Positions 1 to 12,979 of a stretch of 64,000 bases of DNA are shown here, piece after piece (position 1 is the stretch's first letter; each line of letters begins with the position of its first letter). The notes beneath the pieces are model-generated. The model searched no databases, was not told where the DNA came from, and saw only the letters and a list, made by a program, of their open reading frames with translations. Origin of the DNA: Climacteris rufus. Its lineage: Eukaryota; Chordata; Aves; Passeriformes; Climacteridae. Location of the stretch: contig VZRZ01004364.1 in the NCBI GenBank assembly GCA_013398175.1, forward strand, positions 62,001-126,000, read 5' to 3'. A program made the translations under genes and the position numbers.

Positions 1-1610
1 CAGTCCAGTGTGCTGATGGTGCCTGGCAATGCATTTTAGTGAGCAAGCAGACATTTACTGTGCCCTCCTCTGGTGCCAGGCCAGAGCTCAAGTTTCACAG
101 CTGAAACCTGCTGCTGGCATGCCAGTGACACTTCTGCTATGAACAACACATCAAAGAGATCAGGCAGAAAGAAATTCTATAGCTGTTTCAAATACTCTTG
201 CCTAAAAAAGCAAATTAACAGAGATAAACACCCGCTCATATTTGTGAGAGACAAGCATTAGTCACCTGACCTTGCCAGAGTGCCTCGTGCCAAACTTTCC
301 CTCTGGGGTGTTGCTTCAAAGACTGAGCTAACTGATAAAAGGAAATTTAGAAAGAAAACAGGCTTCTGCAGGTGCCCAGCCTGATGAGCTGTAAGCAGTG
401 CTTCAGCTGTGTGCTCAGGTGTGCCTAGGGGATGTCACACACCTTCCTCCAATTGTGTGGCTTAGCCATCACATCTGATGAGAATTTCAAAGGTGACCAC
501 ATTCTTCACCTCTTTTCTGACCAGAGTGCTTCTAACAGAGTGCAGCTAAAATCACAGCTATGTGTGATACTAGTTTATACTGTGCCCTGAACTTCAAAAA
601 GGAGGGGGAAAAAGGACAGGTATCTCGACCCTAAGCTGCACATTGCTAGGAAAACTTGAGGCCTCTGTAAAGAGTTTGAGTTACAAATGTTCTGGTAGGG
701 AAATTGAAATAATTCCTTTTGATAAAAAGACTGACTGATTTCTAAGGTAAAAAATCACTTTCCACTGGATGGAGTGCCTCAGAATGGGTAACAGATTAGG
801 TGCAGTTCAAGGAATAGTTAAAAAGAGGCTAGAGCAAAAGATATTGCTGTAATCTTCGGTATATTTGCCATACCACACCAGAGAGTGGTAGTTCAATATT
901 TACTTCTTCCTAAAATAAACCCAAACAGCTAGAATTTTTATTACAGAAGTGCACCTCTCCAAAATCCTGAGTTTTGTCTGTATATCAGGCTACTAATAGA
1001 AAATAAAGGGAAGAACAAAATATTTACAATCACATTTGTGCTATTCCCAGTGGTGTTCCCGTGGTTCCCTCTGTAGTAGTAAGATCAAGTACACCAATTA
1101 ACAATCACAGGAAGACTAACCAAGCTAACACAAAAAAGGCCAGGAATTGCTTGAGGAGGTTGAATTACCCTATTATTTGAATGCAAGAACTGCTTCTTGT
1201 TGTTAAGTGTAACTCTGTATTTTAATGGTAACACAAACTTCTTTGCGTGTTTATATTGACTTTTTAGGCCTTTCCCCTGTGAGAAGAATCAGTTCAAGTG
1301 AATGAAAATATTATGATTAACATTTTCATAACTTGGTTTCTAAAATAAATGACTGCATCAACAGCATTGTAGTTTCTTCACAGCACCTTAGTAGCAGCAT
1401 CCTCACAGGAATGAATCTCAGCGGGCAAAACCATTTTAAAGTTGTCTCACTTGCCTGTGTGTGACTCCACCACACTGCACAGAGTTTTGTGAACGAATGC
1501 CTTGATTCCCAAGGCCAAGCTCACACAAAGGGATGAAGGGAACAGCTAGAAAAGTATTTCCAGAACAGCACTTTTAGTACCAACATTCAAATATGAAACC
1601 GTGCTCCTAC
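1..1610 (-). other. FAT4: Part of FAT4 intron 2
   Basis: This is AT-rich non-coding sequence downstream of exon 2 in the direction of transcription. I see no further FAT4 exon here on the minus strand, and no recognisable repeat. The only ORF of more than 60 codons (73-261, plus strand) has no family resemblance. Confidence 0.8.
1605..1610 (-). other. FAT4: Splice donor of FAT4 exon 2
   Basis: On the minus strand the sequence is GATGAG|GTAGGAGC. The GT falls directly after D-A-D-E, the last residues matching FAT4, and gives a phase 0 junction. Confidence 0.9.
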
Positions 1611-1742
1611 CTCATCAGCATCCATGGCTGTCAGCTGCAGTATTTTAGATCCATCTCCTATATTCTCTTCTACAGTCAGATCCAGCATATCTGTGGGGAA
1701 TACTGGTGGGTTGTCATTGATATCTTGAAGTGTTATTTCTAC
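1611..1742 (-). CDS. FAT4: FAT4 exon 2
   Basis: A 44-codon exon on the minus strand. The translation begins V-E-I-T-L-Q-D-I-N-D-N-P-P and ends L-T-A-M-D-A-D-E. It supplies the last beta strand and calcium-binding linker of EC16, then the opening strands of EC17. It continues exon 1 exactly in frame: exon 1 ends after codon GAG and exon 2 starts with codon GTA. Flanking sites are a polypyrimidine tract with TTTTACAG on the 5' side and GAG|GTAGGA on the 3' side. The residues match human FAT4 at nearly every position as I recall it. The exon is too short to be found as an ORF and was identified by reading the reverse complement. Its length is a multiple of three with phase 0 on both sides, so skipping it would keep the frame but remove a linker. 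Confidence 0.94.
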
Positions 1743-1778
1743 CTGTAAAAGGCAGGAATAGGAAAAAAGCTCTGTGAG
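1743..1778 (-). other. FAT4: Splice acceptor and polypyrimidine tract of FAT4 exon 2
   Basis: On the minus strand this reads as a pyrimidine-rich run (CTTTTTTCCTATTCCTGCC) followed by TTTTACAG immediately before codon GTA. It is a standard U2-type acceptor and fixes the 5' edge of exon 2. Confidence 0.9.
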
Positions 1779-4146
1779 TGCTGAATGCTGATTGGACCTG
1801 AATGTTACAAATCACATAATTCTGAAAGAAATCAGGTAAATTGTTCTTAATCACATGAATTAGCACATTCCCAAATCACCCCAACAACAGGAAAAGCCCG
1901 TCCGGATATTAAAATTCCACGTTGTTATAAAATACTCACAGGAAAACCTCTAACACAAATAAAGTTAATTTGACTTGTTGATAGCAACTGATTTTAAATG
2001 GTCCTAGCCTAGTTTATATTGGAAAAGATCCACTGATAGACTGTCATTGTAATCCTCAAAGTCATCCCCTGGAGAATAACTGCCAAGTGCTGGGGCAGGA
2101 GATCATTCAACCATTAAATGCTGCCTGACATAAAGATGAGGTGGTGTAAAATTCTCTCTGAAATGTTTATATATTGGCAACTCTCCTTTCTGAGAGGGGA
2201 AAAAGCCCCCTTGCACTTAATATATTTTATAACAAATTATCTGTTTTTCTCTCTCTCACAAAGCTCTCCTCTAATTGCAAATATAAACGTTGCTTTAGGA
2301 GCACCCACGAGCATCTACTCTTCTTGCCTATCCAAAACTCAACAAAACGTTATTTTCACATGCCATATTTGTGTGCTTTTCCAAGTAAGAATGATAGCTC
2401 TTGAAAGGTTGTTTTCTGATCTTTAGTCTTAGTTTTACATAAGGAAGATTGCTGCCCTGCTGATGCTAATTCAGAAAGATGCAGAGCTACGCTTTCTCTT
2501 GTTGCTGGGTATGGAGTGTAATATTCCAAAACAGGAAAAGAAGACACAGCTGTTTTGTATTTCTCATGGAAAAAAAGGTATGTTTTAGACCCAATATATT
2601 GAACAGTCACCAAACTCTGAAGACCCACTAAGGAGAAAACAAGTAGCTGAAGGAAGATTCACCAAGGATCAGAGAAAGGTAGAGTGGGGCTGTTGTACAG
2701 GAAGGGAGGCAAAGGTATGGATGACTTAGAGAAGGTACCTGGACTGACACACAAGATTTTATTTACACTACAGGATGTGCTATGCTGTTACCCACAAGGA
2801 TTCTCACTGCACTTAGTTGAAAATACACGGATTGGGCTGTTCTGGATATAACCAAGGCAGACATTTCTGGTGATCCAAAGTCCACAATTTCTACTCTTTC
2901 TAGTCCCCTGCCATAACATTTTCCTCTCTGTTCTGTTTTCATACACACCACCAATTCCAAGCCATTCTGACTTGATCACCAGAATGATCCCAAAAGCATA
3001 GGAAATATCCACATTAGTATAATATTAACATAATAGCTATATGTGCTGGAAGTGGAGACAAAACAATGATCTTTTATAGAACACCATTGTTTATTTATCC
3101 CATATTTAATCCCTCTGGCCATTCACAAATGGTACACAAAACAATTCACAGCCTGAGACAGATTAACCCAGAAGGTTTTATCATTAAATTTATATCCCTG
3201 ACAACAGAAGCACAAGGAGAGCTAGGCAGAGCATCACAAGCAGTGACTGACAATCACCTCACCAGACACAAAGTTTCAGAGAATAAACCAGCCTAGGTTG
3301 GTTTTCAAGGCGACTGCTGCCTCTGGGTGACAATTAATCACAGAAACAGGAGAGATGTGGTAGAAATGACAGATGAAGGATTTTGCCAGCCATCCTTGCC
3401 AAGAGGGTCCTGCCCCGTGAACTGGCACAGCAAACTCTGCCTGCTTTCCTCCTCAAAGTGCAGCATTTCCCCAGACAGGGTTTCAAGGTAAAGCAGCTGC
3501 ACAGCTCTGCAATTCATTTATTCCTACCATACATGTCATTCACAGCTAGTGTTTCAGCTGTGGGTGACATTTCACCACCAGAACCCATTTTCCTGACGAG
3601 AGATTACCCTTTGTACAAATCATATGAAAAATATGTGACAACTTCTGGGGGGTTTGGGATAGGAGCTGTGCATCGCCTACAGCTTGAATAATGTAAAAGA
3701 GTGAGAATCCAAGAATACAGAAGGCTGAGGATTGTGGGACAAGTAAATTAATTATAAGGACAGATTCTGGAGAACTGAAAAATAGGAGGAGAGTAATAGA
3801 GGTAATTTAATTCTGAAAAATCAGTTCACGATTAGACAAAGATGTATTTTATACTGAAGATGTGCTTTAGATTGTGGAAAAATAAGAAATTCTCAAATAA
3901 GGAAGAGACTTTTTAGACAAGAATACAACATTTTAAAGAACATTTACACCATGATTTATTATTTACCCACAGGGCTTAGATAATGTGTATTGCCTCATAA
4001 TTCCCTGCTGGCTAAGTCTAATTAGCATCCATGTTTAAAACCATCTTTTTACTTCTGCTATAATTTACTACTTCAGCTTACAAACAGTACTGAAAACCTA
4101 GGGAATAAAATCCTTGGAGGGACCTGTTTGCAGATATTTCACTAAA

Positions 4147-4285
4147 GTAATCAGAGAATCACAGAACAGTGTGGCCTGGAAGGGACCATAAAGATCATGT
4201 AGTTCCAAACCCTTTGACATAGGCAGGGATGCCACTCACTAGACCAGGTTGTTCAAGGCCTATCCAGCCTGGCCTAACACATCTG
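4147..4285 (-). repeat. CR1 LINE fragment (3' end)
   Basis: Read on the plus strand it starts with the reversed CR1 terminal octamers (AATCAGAGAATCACAGAA), followed by the conserved block with GGAAGGGACC and AAAGATCAT. It ends after ACTAGACCAGGTTG and CCAGCCTGGCC. The element is therefore on the minus strand, heavily 5' truncated and moderately diverged. Confidence 0.9.
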
Positions 4286-7200
4286 TGAGAAAGATTTGAG
4301 AAAAAAATCTTCACATTTTCCCCCAAGATGAGAGTCTGCTAAATTTCATTTAAGAGATCACACATCCTGAATGAGATCGGAAATAAACTGAATGTCCAGG
4401 AGCTCAGAAATTAATTTCACTTTGAAACTAATTCAGAAGTTCCAACACAAAGCCCACAGGAGAACCACAGCCACAGGGCACTGGAAGATTGCAGCCTATC
4501 TTACCACATCTTATCAGAAGAAAAAGAAAACAAAATCAATTCCACAAAGCTTTAATCAAAGATCTAAACTAAATCTTTTCCCAAACAACTGCTTCTATCT
4601 CTCTAATCCCACTTCACATTTGCATAAAGATATCAGTGTGTCACTTTATGGAATACGCAGTTTGATTAATATCATATGCTACCAATTAAAAATTATGTGC
4701 AATTCTGCCTCGGGCTCCATGAAGGCAAGACAAGGTGGTCGTGGGGGTATCACCAGCTGTTTGCACCACAGGAGTCCTGCTCAAAAGGGTCTGCAGGTCA
4801 CGTGCTGGGCTCTCGGCTCGCACCGATGGCAAACCACCCACCAGCCAAAACAGCCACTACAAGAATAAATATCAAGGAAACCAAAGGCCTCAAAACCTCA
4901 AATACACCACAGGATGGAAAAAAACAGAGATGAAGGGATTTGTCCAAACCTTGGAAGGAAGGAACCATTATATGCCAATGACTGCGGAAGTGTAGGAAGC
5001 AACAAGCCCAGGCTACAAGGAAAGTGATAATCACCTCCCCCTTCTCCAAATCGATCCAAAATGGGGAATTATTCTTCCCTGACCTCAAACTCATTATTTC
5101 ATGTAACTCTAGGATGCAAGACAGATACAAACCAAGCACCTGAGAGGACTCCTTGGACCACTCAAAGTACTGCATTATGCAACAAAAACTTCTGCAACTT
5201 TCCATCTGACAAATCCTTGATTCACATTTGTGTCAACAGCATCTTTAATGCAGGACCCAACAGTTCAGACTGCCACACAGAGGACTCCAATATAATAAAA
5301 TGCAGCAGCAGCAGCAAGGCTAGTGAAGTGTGTTTGCCCCTTTTTAATTCTCTAATTTGCTCTCTCCAGTCGTCCAGGCACTGATGGGGGCTTTGTTCCT
5401 CTGAACAGCCTGGAATTTCTGAAGAAGCCATGGGCACATAGTTACAGACCCTGCTATATCTGTCAGGACTGTGATGGAAAACTGATTAGTAGATTCAAAA
5501 TGTTGTCTTACTTTTGCTGCTCAAGGGAAAAGGAAAAAACCATAAAACTTTGTTCAATCCACTTGCATTTTGTGAAGATGTAAATCTTCACAAAATTACT
5601 ATTATACAAATTCTATAGTGGTTTTCGTTCACACATTTAATACATGTAGAAAGGACTGAAAATGAAAGCTTCCCCTCACAGCTTATTCTTCAGAAAAACC
5701 CATGTTGTTTATTTATTGACCCTTGTAAAATAAACACAATAATTTTACATATCGATTTCTATCCAAACTATCTTTGGGTGGAGTTTTTTGTTAGTTTTGC
5801 TTGCATGCTTGTTTTATATTCTATTCAAGCCAAGATGCAAAAACACAGGCATACAACAAGCCACAGAGATCAGCAATATAGAGAATCAAACAATACCACA
5901 AATTTCCTTGTGCATGAATCAAATTTCTCCTTCACAGGCCTAATAACATTCTCACAATAATGCCTTGCCCCTGCCACTGTTGCAGATGGCATCTTCATCT
6001 GTGGCAATTTGATTGCTGCAGTGTGTTGTCACAGGCATTTTCAAAGCAGAGGAAGTATTAATTGCCTGGATCTTGTTAGGATTCTTATTTGCTGCTCAAA
6101 TTAGCCTCTTGTGTTTTTTTTCTCCCTGAACAAATTCAGAACAGATTGAGGAAGGGCAGCACTCACCTCAAACAGTTCTGCCTCAATTTACTCTAAATGT
6201 AGATGTAAGAAAAATAGTTCTTTCTCCATTGAGAAAACCTCAGTTCTTAACAAATATAAGGAATCATATCAAGACCTCAAGTTTTAAAGCACACAGATCT
6301 ATTTAAGAATTTAGGACATCCATTTTTCTTAAACTTACTCAAAGTAATTTGTTGAACTAGTTGCTAAAAGATGAAGTTTCATTCCTTAGAGTAAAAACAT
6401 CAATCCACTTCAAAAATACTAGTACCCCAAATAATTATTACTGAACAGGCTAGACAAGTTCCATGCTCAACATAAAAAGCTTAAAATGAGAGTTTTATTC
6501 TGGAAAAAGAAATTATTTCAGTGACTAGGTTTATGAGCTACGAAGGTATGTAAAATAAAACATCGCCCTGGAAGGCAACATGCCAAACTCCATCCAATCA
6601 TAACACCTTCTATGGGCTCATTTGGCCAGAACCTACCCTGTTTTATTGCAGCTATTAACATGTAGTTTTCTTCTATTTCAAAGTGAGGAGGGTTTACAGA
6701 CAGAATATTTTTTCTGAAGTTCTTCCACCTATCAAATGACAATGCGGGGAGGAAAAAAGACGACACAGGAAACATGAATGAGCTCACGTGGTAGCAGCAA
6801 GTTTCCCTGGGGGTCCCAGAAGAGTAATTCTTGCTTGGAGCCATTCTATCCATGGCACACACTCCATCAGAGATCTATAGATAGAACACGACCCAAGGAG
6901 AGAGGAACTCCCAGATGCCTCACGCGCTCGATGCCTCTTCAAACGCTACAACTATTTGATTAAAGATCAAACAGAGTAGAAAGGCAGCAGCTTTTCTTGC
7001 CATTTATATGGTGTTGAGTCATTCTTCTTCCTTTTGCTTGCTGCCCTGATGTTCACTGCCCCTCTCAAGAATCTACAGGCAGCATTGGTACACACCACCC
7101 TGAAGACTTCTGTTTATGCTTCAGTCATTAGATGTTCCTTAATTTAAAAAAAAAATTAAGGAGCTTATTCTTATTCGCTGTGTGCTTCCCCCAAACTATA

Positions 7201-7304
7201 GAGGCAAGGGAATGGGGACATTAAGCCTAAGAGTACAATGCATTTCTGGAAATGCAATTTCAGAAAGAAAATGAGAAAATTCCTCTTTAAAAGAACTAAA
7301 ATTT

Positions 7305-7367
7305 AGATATACATATATATATATATATACATATTTCTATATAGATATATATTTCTATATAGACATA
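7305..7367. repeat. AT microsatellite with a duplicated 18-20 base unit
   Basis: A run of alternating A and T (about 7309-7329) is followed by two near-copies of ATATTTCTATATAGA, separated by a short ATAT stretch. Simple-sequence DNA, likely length-variable. Confidence 0.85.
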
Positions 7368-8445
7368 TGTTCCTAGAAAATATCTACAATAAAATTTCTG
7401 ATGATGATAAAACCCCACAGGCTATCTTGAACCAGTTTCCCACCTTGCCCTAAATCAGTGGGAAACAGTAAGTTTGAGGGTAAAAAATAAACACCTATGT
7501 TTTAAAATTACTTGAATACCCAATAATAGCAGAGCTCAGGAAGGTGAAAAACCTGAACTACAGATCGTGCACATTTACAATTTTCACAACAAGATGGAAA
7601 GCCCATTTATAAAGAAAATGTCTTGGGACAAGGCAATAGCTTTTGCTTAGGCTGAGGCTGAATGAGGCATCTGAATATCCCATTTTCCAGGAGGCAAACA
7701 ATCCCAGCGCACGCTAGCACAATAAAAATCACATTAGTCTATTGTGCTGCAGGCCAGCAAACCTGTTAAATAGAAATACAATGTTGTTAAGAACCCCACT
7801 ATTAACAGGGAGAAGATTGCAGCTGGGGAGAAAATGTGGGGGGAAAATGCTAAAAAGGCACTGTTTAGGAAAAAAAAAAAAAGCCAAGTTTGAAAGTTGA
7901 GGGGCAGCAGCAGCATTTGAACTTTTAATCTTGGGGTAAGACCTTTTGAAAACATCAGTGTAGTGAATACTATCCCAAATCTTTCTAGTACACTGCCCAC
8001 TCCAGTTCCCCAAAACAAATAAAATATCAATCCAATACAAGACAACAGTCGTTTAGAATAGGGATTATAGAAATACTCCTTTTTTCCTCACAGAATCAGG
8101 AGTTACTACTGATTGCCAGCCTTGAAACTGTTTGGAAACTTAGGGCTCAACACATTTTGGAAACATGTGTTCCTTTGTCCATTAAACCAATATGCATGGG
8201 GTCTTACAAAGCTTATTATGACTAATAAGTAGTGCTGGAACTTCCCAGGTAATTTTAATCCATGGGCTCTAACTCCAGTATTTTAACACCACATAACTTT
8301 CCTGGAGCTAATATCATATTATAAAGCTTAGTAAGGTGATTTGATGTCTTGCAACTGAGACCTTTTTATCAAAAGTCACTATTAAATTCTGGGAGATCAG
8401 AGTGCTTTCAAAAAACTCATTGATTTAACTGCCATTATCAGAAAT

Positions 8446-8680
8446 ATCACAGGTTCATAGAATAGTTTGGGTTAGAAAGGACCTTTAAAGATCCTCTAGT
8501 CCAGCCGCTCTGCAATGAGCAGGAACATTTTCACCTAGACCAGGCTATTCAGAGCCCTGTCCAACCTGGCCTTGAATGTTTCCAGGGATGGGATATCTAC
8601 CACCTCTCTGGGCAACCTGTGCCAGTGTTTCACCACCCTCTTCGTGGAAAATTTCTTCCTTATACACAGTCTAAATCAGG
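8446..8680 (-). repeat. CR1 LINE fragment (3' end)
   Basis: The plus strand shows TTCATAGAATAGTTTGGGTT, then AAGGACCTTTAAAGATC, the CCAACCTGGCCTTGAATG block, and GGGCAACCTGTGCCAGTG. It fades after TTCTTCCTTAT. This is the 3' untranslated end of an avian-type CR1 on the minus strand. The 5' limit is approximate. Confidence 0.92.
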
Positions 8681-11600
8681 TGTACATCTGCTTTCATCAT
8701 GATTTAAAATTAAAAAATTAAAAAGAATCCAGTTTCTCCTGCTGTCTCTAACAAATATTGATCTTAGTGTTGCAAAGAAAAGGTGCCATAATTTGTTTAG
8801 CTTTCTCTCCCTTTTTTTTTCCTCTCTGTTAAGGTGACCAGTGGGAGTTGCACTGCCTGGAGTCTTGATTAAATGTTTCACTGCATACAGAACACTTCAT
8901 CATGCAGCATAGCCAAAATCTATTATGGCTTGCAAGTGACTCATGCTTTAGCTATGAGAAAACCATAATAAAGAGCATTTTACATAAAAATGCCCAAAAG
9001 GTTGGTAATTTAATCTTGATTCTAAGTAGTATGCAAGGTCTCTGCATCCAGCCTGCACAGACAATAAGGCATTGTCTGGAAATGCATTACCTACTGTAGT
9101 TACATCTAACTTTTTTTTGCCAAAGTCCAGATGAAAGACACTAAAAAGAAACAATCTTGTCCCAGCAGAAGGCCACCAGCCAGGACAGGACATTGACACT
9201 TCCAAGCCAGAAGACAAAAAAAAAAAAAAAGTTTTCCTAAAGGCAAAGCAAGCCATGCTACCAGTCGCATTTTCTGAAATCAGTATTTTAAAGCAATTTA
9301 AACACTACATCATTTTCTGCTCCCTCTAACGGGACACAGTCTCACATGCAACAGGGGGAATTAGAACTGGGTTAAGGAAAGCACTAAACCTTGGCTAATT
9401 TAAGGGAGTAACAGCACGCTGACTTTAAAACACACATCAAAACATACAGGATCATAAACATGGAAACCCAATATAATCCAACTTCACAGTGAATGAGAGA
9501 TAAACATCAAATTGGTACAAGGGATAAAACTGATAAGAAATGCCACAAGCAGCTAATTCCCCCCACTTCCTTTACCACCAAAACCATAATGAAATACAGG
9601 TTATTTTGTCAGTACTGGTAAATGAGTAACATGTATAGCTCAGTCAATGTTCATACAGTTTAAAAAAACAAACTGATTGTGGGAAAAAGTTATTTTGAAC
9701 TGCATTTCAATAGGACTAATTAGCATACCAGGACCTCTCCCAGGTCTGCCCAGCAACTGCAATCCAGTGGGACCAAGGCAGAGCTGTGCTGGCACTAAGG
9801 ACCAACAAAAACTCCTCCATCCACCCATCCTGTGTGTGGATGCCGGATAAGCACACACACGCGGCGCTGTGGCATCTCCCCAGATAAAACAGGTGACTCT
9901 CATAAAGACATTGTTTCTTCTGTATCTAGTAGTACCTCTAGTTACAAACTCTATTCCAAATACCTGCCAAACCAACACAAACATTTGGAAAACACTTGCT
10001 AGTGAGGTTTTCTTTTTGGATTTTTTTTTTTCTTAAATGCTCAAAACAGTGTACATTTGGGAACCATTTAGTTTATAACTTTGCATTTAATTAAATGAGG
10101 TCTACTGCCATGTAATAAGAAATGGATTGAATTGGTAAGAACATTTCAGTCCATGCCAGAAAAAAAAAAAAAGTCAGAAAACGCAAGCATTAGAAGTTCA
10201 AGAATGGGAATATCACACCTCTAAATTAATTAAATCACCTAATTAAACTTACAGGTGTGACATTTAAGACACATACAGTCATCAGGACAACAGGATAAAT
10301 CCACTCCATCACTGAAGGCTGCCCAGACAGCAAGAGTAAAGCTCTTTACCCAGCGTTGAGGTAGAAGAAGCATTGCCATAGACACTAAGGAAAGCACAGA
10401 TATTTTACTGTGAGTGGAATTAAATTTTCTGTGAGTGGAAGGGGATTAAAGATATAGGACTGAATGCCGACTGCTGTTTTATATGATGGTTTTATATGTG
10501 GGACCTTTCTGAGCAGAATCCCCGTATGAATCTAAATAGATTTTAGCCAATAAAACACACAAGGCCAACATGTTGCTTTCCAGTTTCACCTTTAAAAGAA
10601 CAGGACCATTTTATAGAAATGCCTAAAGGTTTTTCCCCTACAGCATCAACAGGCTGCTAGCAAGGAACTGTGGGGGCTAAAAATTCCAAATATTTCTGCA
10701 TCCTCCTACAAATTTCAGGGAAATGTCCTCCTCACTGTATTGCTCTTTTGCAGACTGCAGGCTTATGCAGCAGCTTCACATCTGCTCCTGCAGTGTCAGG
10801 GAGGGCCCTTCCCTGAGGCCACAGGCCACTTGAGGCCAGAAAGGCTTTCTTCTGTGGCCACAGATGGACCTTTTATGTGGCTGCCCTCAGCAGAGCCAGC
10901 TGACCACCAAGGCTATGGTGGCAGGGTCAAGAACTTCCACTTGCTGGGCACATCAGCCCTCCTTTATCCACTTTCCTCCCATGTATCAGAATTTTTACTT
11001 AGGCAGCTGTATCTTCACATAAATCTTACTCCAGGTTATCTTTATGGTCCACCATGGCTATGCAACCTTTACTACAATTATCAAGAATGTTCTACTTGAT
11101 AACCACCACTGTGTATTGGACTTACACCCGGAGAAAAAACAAAGTCTCACATGCCTCCAAAATCTATTTTTTTCTGCCAACAAGATTCAACATGTCTACA
11201 CTATCTCTTCTTGAAAAAAATTGCTCTTTCTGGTGATGAGGTTTTGCAATAAAGCCCTTCTTGAAGCTGAATAAAAAAAACTATACTGGTTCCTTACAGA
11301 ACTGTGAAGATTCAAATTTATATACAACTACAAACTTTGATCTCCACAAATATTCTGAATAGCTGAATAACACATTTCTTTAGGCCTGGGAATGTGGAAG
11401 GTCACTGAAACTCAGTTTATAGCACTCTTCATGTAAACCAACAATTTTAGTTTCCCTCCCTTAACTTTTGAATTTTCTTACTCAGCTGCTGGACTTTGGA
11501 TTTGACACAACAAATTTAGAAAATCAAGCATTAAAGACTAATTCAAGGGTACCTTTTCAAACTTGCCATTTCATCAGATCTGTAAATATATACATGACCT

Positions 11601-12950
11601 TGTGCACTGAAGAAAAAACAAGTGGAAAACCCCAGACTTTCACAGAAATAGCTGGAATAGCTGGAACAGTGCGCTTATGTAGGATTCTTACAGTCATCTG
11701 CCTTAATAAAGAATATGAAGTGTTTTATTTGAGCATAAATTCAGAGATTTGACTTTTATTGGTTCCTAAATATCCGCTACATCTTCCCTGGATGTAGAAC
11801 CTACATCAAACTATGAAGTTATGCTCTTTGGCTGCTACAATCAATAACGAGAACATTTAATACTCTAAATCCTATCCTGACATATTCCTATATTTCATCT
11901 TTTCACACAGCTCTTTGCACCACAGCTGATCTCTCACTGACTTGGTTTTATTGTGGATAGTCCCAAGCAAGCCCTGATTACTGGGTCAGAAATATCACCA
12001 GCAGCTGACAATTGCAACACAAACACAGCTGTTAGGTGGGCTACATGGTCTACTCCACACTGACCAAACCAAAGCCTCCCTTCAATCAAGTAAAAACTTT
12101 GAGTTTTGATAATCTTAGTAAACCTTAAAGGGAGAAAAAAAAGAAGAAAGAAATACACTGGCACTTCTGCCTGTCTTAATTTCAGTGCGGCAGGAAGCAG
12201 ATGTACCACAAGAGAATGGTTCTCATGGTATTTCAAGCATAAGAGAAACCAAAGAACCGTTTCTTGCTCGGGTCCCTGTCTGATGTCCCGACTAAAGTGA
12301 CTCAGCTATCCCTTGTATTACAGCACTTGGGTTCTTCAGTTATTATCCTGATCGTGCCAAACCTTTGATCCTTTCAAAGTTCACCACCACTGGTCATTAC
12401 TACAAGTCTCTGGATATTTAAAATGTATGGGAGGAATTTCAGAAGGGCTTAGAATGACCAGTTCCCTTCTGAGGACCACAGGGAAAAAAACAAAAACAAC
12501 CAAATCAGTATGAATGTTCAAGCGTAACCATAAAAGATTCAGAAACTCCTCACAGATTTCAAGAACCCTTAATACACAACTAAAAGATGTAATTCTGTCT
12601 TTTGAAGACTGAACCTAAGCACAATTTTTTTGCGTTTTCCCTTTGTTTTACTTCTTTTGATTTGTGCCTTCAATGGGATGTCTATGTTGTGGCATGAGAT
12701 TTTTTTTTTTTAAAGTACATTTTTTCTAAAGGTCTTGTAGGTTACAACAGTCTCAGTCTTGCTGGTTTTAACTGAATCAAGAAGTTCTGTCTGCTGGACG
12801 TACAAACTGGCCCACTATCCATGTGGAACAAATTAGAGCATGATCACTCATTGTATGTTCACAATTGAAGCATTTCAGTAGATTTATAGACAATTGAGAA
12901 AAAATAAAAAGTACTTTGAGGACCAAATTTCAATGCCTCACAGTTAAATG

Positions 12951-12979
12951 ATTATATTATATTATATTAATTATATTAA
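12951..12979. repeat. ATTAT pentanucleotide repeat
   Basis: About five imperfect ATTAT units within an AT-rich stretch. Confidence 0.8.

Noticed and set aside
4392..4868. 158-codon plus-strand ORF, the longest in the intron
   Set aside because: No recognisable domain, lysine/serine-rich chance composition, overlapped by an unrelated 135-codon ORF on the other strand, no splice or promoter context.
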